64,000 nt of DNA from Dolomedes plantarius (lineage: Eukaryota; Arthropoda; Arachnida; Araneae; Dolomedidae). Below, in pieces: positions 14,581 to 26,457 of this stretch. The notes beneath the pieces were generated by a model that was not told where the DNA came from, searched no databases, and saw nothing but the letters and a program-made list of their open reading frames with translations. The translations under genes were made by a program, and so were the position numbers. The DNA is taken from assembly GCA_907164885.2 (NCBI GenBank), contig OU015490.1, positions 214,901,385 to 214,965,384 of the forward strand, written 5' to 3'. How positions within the stretch are numbered: the stretch's first letter is position 1; the number at the start of each line of letters is the position of its first letter.

Positions 14581-16780
14581 TAACACAAAACTTTTTTTTT
14601 ATTTACGAAAACATGAATTAGTGGTAAACGAAATAATGCATCTAAATATTTTACCCCGTTTAATTCCAAACATCACTCAGACAAAACACCATAAAAATGT
14701 GAAATCACGACAACAATATTTAAAAAATCGTCTTTATTATATATAACATAATTTATGCTCCACAACAATCCTGTGTTTTTACACAAATTCAAACAATTTT
14801 GAAAGGTGTGACAATTAATTTAAATCCTTTTTTAATCTGAGCAATAGAAAACAATACATGTTTAAAATTCAAACGGAATATATGACTGTTTTCAAAATTT
14901 TAAAATCATGAAAATTATTTTTAAATCAACCACTAAAGAATTTTGATTTATCGGAAGGTGCCAAATTACTAATACTGTATTTTGAGTACGTATAAGATTA
15001 AAAAAATTTTTGTACAAAAGTTTACAAAATTCTCACAGATACAAGTTCTAGATCTAGAATAAACGTAGAAAAAAATTACTACCTTGGACATCTGAACTGA
15101 ATTTTTCAATGCAGTATGAGATTTTATTATCCTATTTTAAGTGATGTTATGTGTAAATATGCTATAAATTGTAATAAGCTATTTAATTAATAATGAACAT
15201 TTTTAAAGTTAAGCTAATTTATTTCTCTATGCCTTTATAAAATGAATGTAGCAAAAACAAAATACATTATTATTGTATACAGAATTCACTAATGAGAGTG
15301 ATTATTATATATTATGATTGCACTGAATGAAAAAAAAAGTATTGTCGCCTACAAATGACTTCTCTTAAGGCTTTTAACAAAATTTTATTGTTATTTGAAA
15401 GTAATTAAAAAAACGTATTTTTAGGGGACCAGCACACCTTTAAGGTAATTTAAAAATTGATTTTTTTAATATTAATTCCGACCAGAATTTAATCGGAATA
15501 ATAAGATACTACTATTTTCATGATACTATAATTACATCCTAATATATTAAAATAATTGTTACCTTCCAATAGTGATTTTATGCACATTTTTTAAAATTAA
15601 ACTCTTTTGTCTTAAAATATAATTTTCTGATATTGCGCACATGCTATATCAAAAATGAATATGTGATAATTGTTTGAAACGTTTTTATATCTACATTAAT
15701 GTTATCAATTGTTACAAAATATATTAAAAGCATAAAGTTGTCTTAAGTAATTAAAATTTTACAAAAGATTTTATGTGAGAATTATTGCTGAAAAACTATA
15801 TTTTTAACTAACTGTTAATTATAAATATAAAAAAAGAAAGTAGTTAAATGATTTTAGTTTATTATGTTAAGCCTATATTGTATTATAATTAAAATATTTT
15901 TAAAGTTAATAAATTTAAATTAAAATCAGATATCATTTATGAGAGAATTATTGTAGAAAAAATATTTTTAAATAATTGTTAATCATAAACATGAAAAAAA
16001 AAGAAGTTAAATGATTTTAGTTTATTATTCTAAGCCTATGTTGTCTTTAAATTAAAATATTTTTAATGTTAATAAATTAAAATTACCATTAGATATCATT
16101 TATAAAAGAATTATTGTAGAATATATATTTTTAAATAATTGTTAATCATAAACATGAAAAATGAAAGCAATTGCAAGATTTTTCTCATTTACGCTAAGTG
16201 AAATGTAATCTTTGAATTAAAGTGTGTTTAATGATAATAAATCAAAAATAACATCATATGCTACTCACCCAGTGACCCATAGTAATTGTGTGAATAAGAA
16301 AATAATATATTACTCAATAAAGTTTACATAAAAATTTAAATATTTTACATCCATCTGATATTTTTCTTACAATAAGTTGTATCTAAGAGTCTAGAAATCT
16401 TCATCTGATGTATTGGTTAATATATGTTAAAAATTTTGGAAACTTAGTTTCTTATCATTTTTTGCAAGTTAAAGGAGTACTGTTCCCTTAATATCAATCG
16501 TATAGCTGCATTTTTGCAAGTTAGTTCTTTTTATTCATGGCACGAAAGACTTATTAAACACATTAAACATAATCAGTAACATATAACAATAGTGTAAAAC
16601 TCTATGTAAAAATTAAACTTTCTATAAAAGGTCTTGTTCACATTAAGGACGATATATATATTGGTTGATTAAAATTATAAATTCCATTTATCACGCACGC
16701 ACACACACATACGGAAGCTTTGTGAGAACCAAACTTGTCATTCCTTATCACTGAATTTATAATCCTTTTTATTTTGTGAG
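14580..16780. other. AT-rich non-coding DNA with a tandem array
   Basis: Very AT-rich. From about 15770 to 16270 a unit of about 165 bp repeats three times, with the core AATAATTGTTAATCATAAACATG. I see no exon, RNA gene or transposon end here. Confidence 0.7.
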
Positions 16781-17084
16781 TGAGCTATATTGTGTTCAGT
16801 AGCACCTGTGCAATTCATACTTTGTGTTCAATTGTGTCCAAGTTCTTTAGCAAGTATAAAGAGATGCCCACCACACAATTCCTCGTCAAATTCTTTCATT
16901 ACTCGTCTTTTTTGGAAGCTACACGGTCGTTTCTTCTCTCTTCTCCCTAAAGTGACTGCAAAAGAGGACATAAAATATTTTAAAAGGTATGTCTAAAATA
17001 AAGGGTGATCGGGAAATACTTCAGTAGTGATTTCAGAGTTTTAGAGAGGCATATGCTGATGTTAATGTTATAAATACTGGGTCC

Positions 17085-17345
17085 GACGTTGCCTAGTAAT
17101 AGCGCGTTGGGCTTCAGAGGGGGGATGCTCAGTTTGAATCTTGACGAATGCTATTAAATACTTGTGCTTCTATACCGGATAAGGGATCGTTTATTCTGTA
17201 GACCGAAAGTCCTTCTCTGAGGTCAGTGGCTGAGAGAATGTATGAGCTCCCAGATGTCGTCCCTGAGAGTATTCGGTAAAAATCCCTCAGGCAGCAGACT
17301 CTATCGACCTGGTATGAAATGTTCCAGCGATGGGACATAAGTAGG
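17085..17345 (+). mobile_element. tRNA-derived SINE, second family
   Basis: A tRNA-like head with a B-box-like TTGAATCTTGACG is followed by CTATACCGGATAAGGGATCG and a AGACCGAAAGTCCTTCTCTG body. It aligns with 24478-24665. Confidence 0.55.
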
Positions 17346-17716
17346 GATATGTAATTTTCATATGTACGAAATAGATGAAAATAAAAGCGAAATTTGCCGA
17401 TATTTGCGAATAAATGTGAAAACTATTTTTTACTACTTTTTGGTGAAAACTCGGGGATAAATGGCCTTTTTAAAGCGAAATTAGGTAATAATAGTAATAA
17501 TAGTAATAATTTATTAACACAATTGCTTATCTAAGAGAATCCACGGTCTTTAACTGATAGATCTCACTCTCGAAATTTGCTTATTACTTAATTTTAAAGA
17601 CTTAAGGAAGATAATGTGGAGACTACTACAATGTTAGCTTTTAACTAAGAATTTTGATACTTACCTAACCAAGTAAGTAAATTTGTGATTTCTTATAAAA
17701 AATGCGAAATTTTAGA

Positions 17717-17769
<53 letters not shown>

Positions 17770-19200
17770 TGAATTTTTTTGTATCTATTTTTATGTAGCT
17801 GTTTATGTATCTATTGTTGTGTGGCTATTAAATAATACAGACTTTCCATAGTTTGTGAAGATGTAATATAGCATGAAGTACTATACCAAGGGAAAGATCC
17901 TGCTGACTGTAAAGGGACACGTACAGATTCAGATGTAAAACTCTTAATTAAAATACTCTAAAAACACTATAAAGAAATTCATCGATCACCCCTTGTGAAA
18001 AGAAAATATATCATTTAAAATGAATAATTATTGTTTCCGTTAATTTCATTCTTTCAAAATGTCAAAGAAAATAATAGTTTTAAACCATAACTATATAGTT
18101 TGTTCAAACTAACATAAATCATCAAGTGCAAATTTCAAAAAGATTGTTTACTTAATTTTTCTACATTTTCTCTCTGTCTCTCGCTCTCTATTTTGTTGAA
18201 ATAGCTGTTAAAGATGATATTGTAAATTCTATCCTTTCATTAAAACTTCAGTGGTGCAAATCTACAGTAAGTAAATTTACTAAATTAAAACATATTACTT
18301 CAATAAGATTTATAAGTTGGGAAGTCGTATATTCAATGGTTATGGTTATATTCTCAAATTAAGCAAGTTGCATCTCACCTTTCCTGCTGGATACACACAA
18401 GGAAGAGAACAAACTCATAATTTATGAACCGACATTTAATAGGTTCTCCAGATGAGAAAATTTCTTTTTTCATCAACATTTAATAATTGGATAACAAGAA
18501 AGCAAACATTATAACTCATAAATTTTACTAAAAAATTTGACATTTACACGTTGATCTGCATATAAACGAATCATTAATAATTTCAGCTGACTAGTTTGGA
18601 AAATACAAGAATGTATCATATTGATTCATATTTTATCATAAAGCTCTAAATATTTGTTAATATTGTAAATGTATTGTAAGACATTAAAAACATAAACTTG
18701 TAATTTAGTGCCATCATTTAATTAATTCATGATAATAAAGCAAATCTTATAACTCATAAAAAATTCTGCGTCTACATGTTGATATGCCTGTAAATGAATG
18801 ATTAATAATTTCAGCTGATAAACTGTGCAAATGTCGGATTATATCATACGAATTGGCGCTTTATTATAAATCCCTGGATTTTGTCAATATTAAAAATGTA
18901 TGAGAAGGCATTTAAAATTTCAACTTGTAATTTCTTGTCATCATTTAATAAATTATTGGCCAGAAAGGAAATCTTATAACTCATATAATATTCAACATCT
19001 ACGTCTACATGATAAGGAAGGATTAATAATTTCAGTTGATAAGCTGCGAAAGTGCCAGGATATATTCTGAAAATTGATGATTTATTATAACTCTCTGAAT
19101 TTTTGTTAATATCGTGAAAGTGTCATAAGACATTTAAAAAATTAACTTAATTGTTGCTTAAAAAAGTAATAATCTGAAAGAAGTAATGAACTGGGTACTC
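17340..19200. other. AT-rich non-coding DNA with a second tandem array
   Basis: A TA microsatellite lies at 17721-17766. From about 18470 to 19150 a unit of roughly 235 bp occurs three times, with the core AATCTTATAACTCATA, then TGATTAATAATTTCAGCTGA. No coding features. Confidence 0.7.
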
Positions 19201-19214
19201 AAAGAAGTAATAAA

Positions 19215-19600
19215 TTACTAAATCACTATATCCAACCGATTTTATTCATAAGTCCTTGACACATTTAAAATACCCTGAAGGACAATCGGAAATCGTTATT
19301 TCAAATCATGAAAATTTATCAGATATTTCTCAAATGACACGTTCTCACATTTTCTTCGCCTGTTGGGAATTCTGCTTATGATGACCACTCATGTTCTGCC
19401 CTAGTGGCTAATGAAGATGGGAAACCATAAAATAAGATTTTAAAAAAATAAGTCTAAATATTTACTATCGATTAGTAACTTCTATTAAGTGGATCAGTAC
19501 CAAAATCTTTCAGCTGCATGTAAGCTTTTCTACGTAATTCTGAATTTCCTTGGTGGCATAAATTCGGCGACCGTAAAAAAAGTAATATACCGGGTGATTC
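19215..19600 (-). repeat. Decayed copy 1 of the terminal neuroligin exon's 3' end
   Basis: The stretch around 19320-19440 aligns with 22980-23090, the last 75 nt of the terminal exon plus its downstream flank (shared core AGATATTTCTCAAATGACAC, then a block matching the QQQQ-encoding end). A second shared block, with core AGTACCAAAATCTTTCAGCTG near 19495, recurs after each copy. Stops and substitutions remove any coding potential. Confidence 0.6.
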
Positions 19601-20000
19601 AAAAGTTAGTAAACATTTTAAAAGCCGTATTATGATGAAAAATTAACAAACAGTAATAATCAATTTATAGTGGTACATCTAGTACAAACATGCGTGAAAC
19701 AATGTCGGGTTTTATTTAGGCCCCAAAAAATCATCAAAATTAATTAGAAATATGTCCACCAGATGGAGTTCCTTGCGTAAAAGACAATGTTACTCATGCC
19801 AAATGTTCACTATTACGACCATCCATCCTGATCTCTACGTGATGGTATGATGTTATGAACATAGTTCAACGGCATTTATGCGGGTATTATAAAGATGTGC
19901 TGCCCATCATGATGGATCGATTCATATGATGGACTGTAAAGCTGCAGTTACTGATTCAGAATTGAGGAAATAAAGCTTCAACAGTGCATTATAAGGTAAC
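19600..20000 (+). mobile_element. Fragment with mariner-like terminus
   Basis: Starts with GGGTGATTCAAAAGTTAGTA after TATACC, a form of end common in mariner-like elements. No transposase piece is recognisable and no right end is seen before the piggyBac relic at 20002. Confidence 0.4.
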
Positions 20001-20001
20001 G

Positions 20002-20696
20002 TTAACATAAGCGTAGCGTGGTTCTAACTTTTTTTTTCGATCGAATCTATAATTTTTATATCGGTTTTCATGGCCAAAAAAATTATACAACCTGCTGATT
20101 TTTCTGCATTCTTCAAGAATTATCGGATGATGAAAACGAACGGAAGAAAACATTTGAATTTGAGAGCGATAGCGATTTGAGTGAAGAAGATATAGAAATA
20201 AATAATTCATTAGTGAATCTGAACAATATATTTCAGATGATGATGATAACAATGATTCAGAGGAAAGAAATGATGTTGAAATTTTCAATGTTGGTAAGGA
20301 TAAAACTTCTAAGTGGCGAAAAGAGAAGTATGCAAACTGCTCAAAGACGGAAAAGATGAATATTGTGAAAGTGTTACCTGACCTAAAACACCATGCCAAG
20401 GATATAGAGGATGAAATAGGGTCGTTTTTGAAAATAATTGATATAAATATGCTTGATGAAATTTTTGAGTGTACAAATAAATATATAAGAATTTAAAAAT
20501 AATTTACTATTATTTGAATATGAAATCATTTGTACTTTGCTACAACATGGTCAATGTTTTATTTCTTAACAAATTTATTATCAATATTCCTTTATTTATG
20601 TCGTTTTTCGTGACAAAAACGGTAAAATAACATCTGTCGTAAAATATAAGACGCGCGCGCTCTTGTAAAATTGCTCTGCGCGTGCTGGAAGGTTAA
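20002..20696 (+). mobile_element. piggyBac-like relic, internally deleted
   Basis: Bounded by TTAA at both sides; the right edge reads TTAACCTTCCAGCACGCG on the minus strand. Inside, the plus strand keeps an acidic N-terminal region (FESDSDLSEEDIEINN) and then a segment like the piggyBac N-terminal domain (KDKTSKWRKEKY, VKVLPDLKHHAKDIEDEIGS) before a stop at about 20497. The catalytic domain is missing. Because the left terminus does not clearly mirror the right, the left boundary is tentative. Confidence 0.55.
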
Positions 20697-20744
20697 AATG
20701 CTTTCTTATTTTAAATCACCTGGTATCAATAAACTATTGCATAA

Positions 20745-21065
20745 AACTGATTTTATCCATAAGTTCTCCCACGTTTAAAACTCCAGAAGACAGTCTGGAA
20801 TGTATATTTCTCATGCATCAATTTCGTCAGATATTTCTCAGATGAAACGTTCTCGCATTCTTTTCGTCTGTAGAAAATGCTGCTACTGATGACCACTCAT
20901 GGGCTATGTCGGTGGCTAAAGACGGTCGGAAACCATAAAATAGGTGAAAATTGAAGTGTATAGGTTTATAATCGATTACTGACTTCTGATAAGTAACAAA
21001 ATCTTTCAATTGTGTAGACACCTTTCTGCATATTGCTACAGAACTATGGTTAACTACTTAATATT
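20745..21065 (-). repeat. Decayed copy 2 of the terminal neuroligin exon's 3' end
   Basis: Same block as copy 1, core near 20825-20945. It contains a 64-codon open minus-strand frame, but the frame is not the one used in the real exon: the best protein-level match to the real exon is in a shifted register. I treat it as duplicated DNA and not as a gene. Confidence 0.6.
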
Positions 21066-21289
21066 GTTAATTTGCTTACCATAAAAAGCAATAAATTAGT
21101 AACCAAACCTTAGATGCTTTTTCAGGAGACATTCTTAAGACAGATTTAAGTATACAATTTTATGTACTGTAAATATATAGCAATACATTTTATTTATTAA
21201 ACACTTTAGTAACTCAAGTATTGGAGTGATTAAATTTGCAAAATATAAAGTTTATAGTGTATCGTAAAAACTATTTACTATCTTGTATC

Positions 21290-21765
21290 GTTCCAAAAGG
21301 AATTGCTTGAAACATTTTCTGAAATAGATTTCCAGATATTACGTCCAGTAAGAGATCTATATAGATCTCGCATATTTAACAATGTGAGTATTTATCTAAA
21401 AATTATGTATAATATCCTGATGTATTCCCCACATTTAAAATGCCTGAATAAAGTCGGGAATCCATATTTCTCACGCATCATTTTCACAAGATATTCCTCA
21501 GATTACACGTTCTCACATTCTATTCGTCTGTAGGAAATCCTTCTTCTGATGACTACATCTGGGCTATGCTGGTGGCTAAAGATGATGGAATCCATAAAAT
21601 GGGTGTATACAATTAATTCCATTTGTTTATGATCAGTTTATAACTTCTGATAAGTTGATCAGTAACAAAATCTATCAGCTGCGTAGATGCCTTTCGACAT
21701 AATCTGGACTTTGTTAAAATAGTCAATCTGCCCACCATAAAATAATAATAAATTAGTCACCAAAC
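21290..21765 (-). repeat. Decayed copy 3 of the terminal neuroligin exon's 3' end
   Basis: The core is near 21475-21600. It also has the additional 85-bp block at 21303-21385 that recurs at 22805-22885 beside the real exon. This is the copy whose left flank (21195-21290) contains a single TTTAGTAACTCAAG, the motif that is amplified into a minisatellite in the neighbouring unit. Confidence 0.62.
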
Positions 21766-21774
21766 CTTGGATTT

Positions 21775-21965
21775 TTTTTAAACGCGGAGGCACTTGTCGC
21801 TAGATATTCACCTCTATGTATACCGCAAGACTGATGGCCATTTCTTTTAAGGGGTCACCGTATAGGTGTCCAGCACTACCCACTACAAGTCGGTCCCGTA
21901 ATTTAGAACTGAGTCAAGTGACGAGACCAGTACAGTTCCCGCACATCCAGAGGTAAATATTAGAT
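21775..21965 (-). mobile_element. SINE, minus strand
   Basis: The block GCGGAGGCACTTGTCGCTAG is the reverse complement of the 3' end of the SINE at 50121-50345; the copy extends to about 21960. It is inserted in the flank of decayed exon copy 3. Confidence 0.55.
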
Positions 21966-22179
21966 ATTTTATCAGCAGAAATGCTTAAGAGAGATTTAAG
22001 TAAAAAAAATTATGTACTGTCCATATATATTATTCAATTTAATTTTACTTAACACTTAGTTTTTAGTAACTTATTTATTTATTTATTTATTTATTACAAA
22101 TGTCCGGAAGATTGGCTATGACACCAATCGTTAACAGTAAAGGGCGAGACTGCTGGCCATTCCGTTTTTAGTAGCTCAA

Positions 22180-22735
22180 ATTTTTAGTAACTCAAGATTT
22201 TAGTAACTCAGTTTTTAGTAACTCAGTTTTTAGTAACTCAAGTTTTTAGTAACCCAAGTTCTTAGTCACTCAGTTTTAGTAACTCAGTTTAAGTAACCCA
22301 GTTTTAGTAACCCAATTTTTAGTAACTCAAGTTTTTAGTAACTCATTTTTTAGTAACTCAAGTTTTTAGTAACTCAGTTTTAGTAACTCGGTTTTAGCAA
22401 CCGGATATTTAGTAACTCAAGTTTATAGTAGCTCAGTTTTTAGTAACTCAGTTTTTAGTAACTGAAGTTTTTAGTAACGCAGTTTTTAGTAACTCAAGTT
22501 TCTAGTAACTGTAGTTTTTAGTAACTCAGTTTTCAGTAACTCAAGTTTTTAGTAACTCAGTTTTTAGTAACTGAAGTTTTTTGCAACTGAAGTTTTTAGT
22601 AGCTCAGTTTTAGTTACTCGGTTTTAGTAACTCAGTTTTTAGTATCTCAATTTTCTAGTAACACAGTTTTTAGTAACTCAAGTTTTTAGTAACTCAAGTT
22701 TTTAGTAACTCAGTTTTTAGTAACTCAATTATTGC
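22180..22735 (+). repeat. Minisatellite, about 16-bp unit
   Basis: About 35 imperfect units of AGTTTTTAGTAACTCA and length variants (13 to 17 bp) in direct orientation. The array lies 280 bp beyond the stop of the terminal neuroligin exon, in the duplicated unit, where the paralogous copy at 21205 has just one motif. Variation is mostly in the T-run length and a C/G switch at the last bases, which suggests slippage. Confidence 0.9.
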
Positions 22736-22804
22736 AGTTATTAAACATGCAAAATATAAATTACCCTAAACTTCTGCAGTATCTAGTATTGGTCCAATAG
22801 GGAT

Positions 22805-22890
22805 TATCACAAACATTATCTGAAATAGAAATCGAGAAATTACGTCCGTTAAGAGATCTGTACAGATCTTGTATATTTAACAATGTAAGT
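22805..22890 (+). repeat. Duplicated block with a palindrome and donor-like end
   Basis: Paired with 21303-21388. On the plus strand both read open with the shared core RDLYRS and IFNN and stop precisely at a GTRAGT donor-like site. Both contain a perfect 16-bp palindrome (AGATCTGTACAGATCT here, AGATCTATATAGATCT in the other). Whether the block is coding is unknown; no recognisable family. Confidence 0.45.
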
Positions 22891-23014
22891 ATTTAACTAA
22901 AAAAATTGTATAATATCCTGTTATATTCCACACGCTTTAAAACACCCGAAGAAAGTACGAAACCGATATTTCTGATCAATGAGTTACATCAGATATTTCA
23001 CAAATGACACGTAC

Positions 23015-23356
23015 TCACACTCTCATCTCCTGTTGAGACTGCTGCTGTTGGTGACCAGCCATGGGCTGTCCAGGCGGCCAGTGAGGATGATGATGGTGTA
23101 GGTGATGGGTGTGGGGTGGGGTTGATCTTGAGGAAGTAGATAGTAGAGGCTGGGCCTCCGGATGGTGCTGTTGAGCTTCTTGAGATATTGTTGTTGGCGG
23201 CATCATCTTTGAAGGCAGTGTTCCAGCCTCAGTCAATGTGGTGAGTGTCATGAAAGATGGCGGTGGAAGATGATCCATTGGCGATGGAACTGAGCTTATT
23301 AAATGGGCTTGTTTTGACTGAGGTGTGGAGTTGCAGCTTATTCCATCAGGATGAAG
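23015..23356 (-). CDS. Neuroligin terminal coding exon, cytoplasmic tail
   Basis: The acceptor is TTGATTCCATAG and phase 0 agrees with the upstream donor. There are 113 codons before a TGA at 23015. The tail begins LHPDGISCNSTPQSKQ and becomes Pro/His/Gln-rich, with histidine runs and a QQQQ run near the end. It finishes QQEMRV. Vertebrate neuroligins end in a class I PDZ ligand (S/T-x-V); here the last residue is Val but position -2 is Met, so binding to a PDZ scaffold is uncertain. A GTGAGT donor-like hexamer overlaps the stop, so an alternative splice to another tail exon cannot be excluded. Its 3' end is present in three decayed tandem copies downstream. Confidence 0.85.
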   Translation of the reverse strand, partial: LHPDGISCNSTPQSKQAHLISSVPSPMDHLPPPSFMTLTTLTEAGTLPSKMMPPTTISQEAQQHHPEAQPLLSTSSRSTPPHTHHLHHHHPHWPPGQPMAGHQQQQSQQEMRV

Positions 23357-23632
23357 CTATGGAATCAAAAAAAATAATATTTAACAAAAGAATATATTAT
23401 ATAAAATATTACTGATAATATTTAACAAAAAATATATTAGTATGTTTATAAAATTAAATTTAGTAATTTTTAATCGTTTTAAAAAGAATTAAATTAATTT
23501 AATTTAATTTTTAATTAAAAAATATATTAAATTAAAAATTACATTTAAATTTAAATTATTCTTTAATTGTTTAATTTAATTATTATTTTTTTAATTGCAA
23601 GAAACTTTCAGCCACAATGAAACCAAATACAG

Positions 23633-23792
23633 TCGATTCCGGTTAATCGGACCAAATCGAGACGCGATCATTTTGGTCCTAATAACCGGCTGGTCAGATT
23701 AAACGAACATGACTTATATTACAAGACGGGATTCGGATCGATGGATTTGGTCCGAATAAGCGGCAGTTCCGATTAATCGGAATCGACTGTAC
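23633..23792. mobile_element. Short palindromic MITE
   Basis: About 160 bp. The left end ACAGTCGATTCCGGTTAATC and the right end, read on the minus strand, ACAGTCGATTCCGATTAATC are inverted copies. Internal blocks of the two arms also pair. It has no coding capacity. Similar small palindromes are commonly moved by Tc1/mariner transposases and would have a TA target, which is seen at the left (AATACAGTC). Confidence 0.72.
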
Positions 23793-24477
23793 ATGGCATT
23801 ATAATCAGTGGAACGATACGTAATGTTGCTTACAGTAAACAAACTGCAAGAAATGTTAACTTTTGTTAAATTATGTTATTTTTACTGAATAATATTTAAC
23901 ATTACTTGTGATCTGATAGAATAACTTCAGATTAATGTCAGGAATTATAGCGTTATGTTCGCTAATCAAAGATAATATAATATCCAATCCAACAATAACC
24001 AGGTTTATTTATTTATTTATTTATGTATAATATTTAATACAGCTAGAGTTAAACCAAAACATTCTCAGTAGTATAACATTGTTTGTCTGGCCATAACTTG
24101 ATATAATCTTCGCTGTGATCAATGAGTATTGATATTAATCTTAATAATTTTCTCCATAAACCGAAAAAATCTTGTTAACTGATATGCATATGTAAAACGA
24201 ATGTATATATTTATATGTAACGAATGTATATCTAATATATATCTTTAATTATTAGCTTTCCTTACTAATGTCATTAATTACATAGTAATATTCATGATCA
24301 CAGAGAATATAATAGGTAAACCAACAATAACGTGATACTAAATAATTTTACTAAAAAGTCCTTAATAGCCTTACATTGTTAGACTAGCCATACCTCATAT
24401 TATGTTCACTACTGATAATTAGTTTTTATATTAATTAATACCATCATATATCGGAAAAGGGCTTGATATAGCCATGT

Positions 24478-24830
24478 AGTACCGCGCTAACTTTCGTTGC
24501 TGAGGTTGCTCGGATCGAATCCTGACACGTGTCATTAAATATGTCCGTGTCTAGGCCGGATATGGGTACGTTAAATCCGCAGACTGATAAGTTACTCTAT
24601 GATGTCAGAGAGGGTGGGGGAAGGTACGATCCCCGCATATATCATCCCTGGATGTTTTCGGTCGAAATTTAGGTTGTACCTGGGGTATATCGGTCTCCGA
24701 CTCTTCTGGTGCCATTATAAAACCGGAGCCTCATCACTCTGCCCTATAGCCTACATGGATCTCGAGTGGAATAGATTCCTGCTAGGAGACATAAGAAACA
24801 ACAACAGCAACATATATCGGAAAATATCCT
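24478..24830 (+). mobile_element. tRNA-derived SINE, second family
   Basis: Contains the B box GGATCGAATCC after an A-box-like TAGTACCGCGCTAAC, then the body TCTAGGCCGGATATGGGTAC also seen at 17165-17200. It ends near a short A-rich tract at 24800. Confidence 0.6.
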
Positions 24831-25855
24831 ACTAATGACCATAGAATGAACCAGTATTCTCAGAACTGAACCAGATTTCAGATAAAAATGTACCGGCTGA
24901 CGTCTTTTGCATGTTGAACTCTAAAACAATGTTTCATTTAATGGAGAGAATACTGTTTTTACGGGCAGTTTATGCTCTGCAGATGATGCATGTCTGTTTT
25001 GATTACAGATATAAAATATTTTACGTTTTATTCAAAAAATCCAATCTATATATATATATATATAAATCGCGTAGGTATGCGGCACAAAAATCGACGATAT
25101 TTCTACACTTCGAATGGCAACGGCTGCAACTTCCAGATGTAAACATTAGCGGCCAACCGCGTGTGTGTAGTGAATCGATGATAGCACGTAATTTGGTACA
25201 ATTTAATTGCTGTATTTTACTCGTGAATTATTTTAATTTATACACGAGATAAATTTAATTTATTCGTTTGTTCCATCGGTTTTTCTAAATGTATGTAAGA
25301 CGACAAACTTTTGACAAAATATGTTTAGACCTATCAATTCCAGTGTTTAGTCATGGGCAGTTAGTTGTATATAAGTTTATCTAAGTCCGTTCATTTGATT
25401 CTGTCACTGTAGTATCTCCTACTTCTGAAATACTCAACTGAGTATATCAAGAAGTTTTAGGAAAATCATACTAAAATACCAATAATTGCATTATAATACC
25501 TTAATAGTAGAGTAAGACTTAATATTCTACAAAATTTTTCAGTACTTGCTGAATTTTTACTCCATTTTATAAGTAAGAAATTTTCCCAACATTTTTTTTA
25601 TTTCATATGATTAAGTGTAGATATCTGAATTGTGAACATTAGTACTTACAGGGGGTGTTGTAATCCCCACTATAGTTTAGTACTTGCTGAATATTTACTT
25701 CTTTTTTTAAGTGAAATATTTTTTCTCCAATAATTTCGTATTTGATGTAATGGTAAAGTGTAGATATCTTAATTTTGAAAAATATTACATACAGAGAGGG
25801 ATGTAATTTTTAAAATAATTCGTGATTGGTTACTCAGTCTTATCTTTAACCCTTA

Positions 25856-26457
25856 CGTCGACTCATCTGTCTTTATACTGTTCTCCAGCTCATCGGTCTC
25901 ACAGAACACCACCTATAAAATTAGGATATATTCCTATTTTTATAAGTGTTTCGCAGTTATAAGTCATTAATGCAAAACTACTGCCTTCTCTCATTCTTGA
26001 AAAGGATTAATAAAAAATAGATTATTCAACAAAAATTTCCGAATCCGATTCCCCAATCTGTGATAGTGCGAGAGAGGCAAAATGTCTGGTTCGTTGTGAA
26101 ACCGGAGTAATTCTTCCAGCCATACTAGCTACAACAATTAAACAAAGATCTTAGAAATGGAATGCATGCAGACTCACAGATAATTAATACGGTTCAAGGC
26201 TTATCGGTCATACGGACCGGCAAAAATTTAAATCACTTCAAGGCTGATCGGTCCAAAAGACCGACTATATTTTACAAAGATTAAATTTACCGACGAAATA
26301 CGAGTGGGGGAAAATCTCCTATATGTTGTACTTGAAGGTCAGGACTCGACTGAAGAACTCACAAACCCTCAACAATCTGATTACCCCCACCACCACCCCA
26401 CCTTTCAGAACAGGTGCAATACCGGTCTCCTAGACCGATAAGCCGATGTAAGGGTTA
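25856..26457. mobile_element. TTAA-flanked MITE, copy 2
   Basis: Better preserved terminal repeats than copy 1: CCCTTACGTCGACTCATCTG on the left and CCCTTACATCGGCTTATCGG from the right end. Both are flanked by TTAA. Internally it keeps repeated ATCGGTC..GACCGAT-like motifs near both ends. Non-coding. Confidence 0.8.

Larger units (their letters stand above)
23370..25855. other. Neuroligin last intron, non-coding part
   Basis: Apart from the SINE at 24478 I recognise no coding or mobile element. 23635-23790 contains a short inverted repeat (GATTCCGGTTAATCGGACCA on one side and its counterpart near 23770), the signature of a small unclassified MITE. 25560-25820 contains a twofold repeat of AGTACTTGCTGAATTTTTAC. 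Confidence 0.5.

Noticed and set aside
20827..21021. 64-codon minus-strand open frame as a gene
   Set aside because: It overlaps a decayed copy of the neuroligin terminal exon in another frame, with no splice context.
22180..22735. CRISPR-like array
   Set aside because: Units are contiguous without unique spacers and the genome is animal; it is a minisatellite.
24911..25252. 113-codon plus-strand open frame
   Set aside because: Composition follows the AT-rich background, it crosses a TA run and has no recognisable domain.
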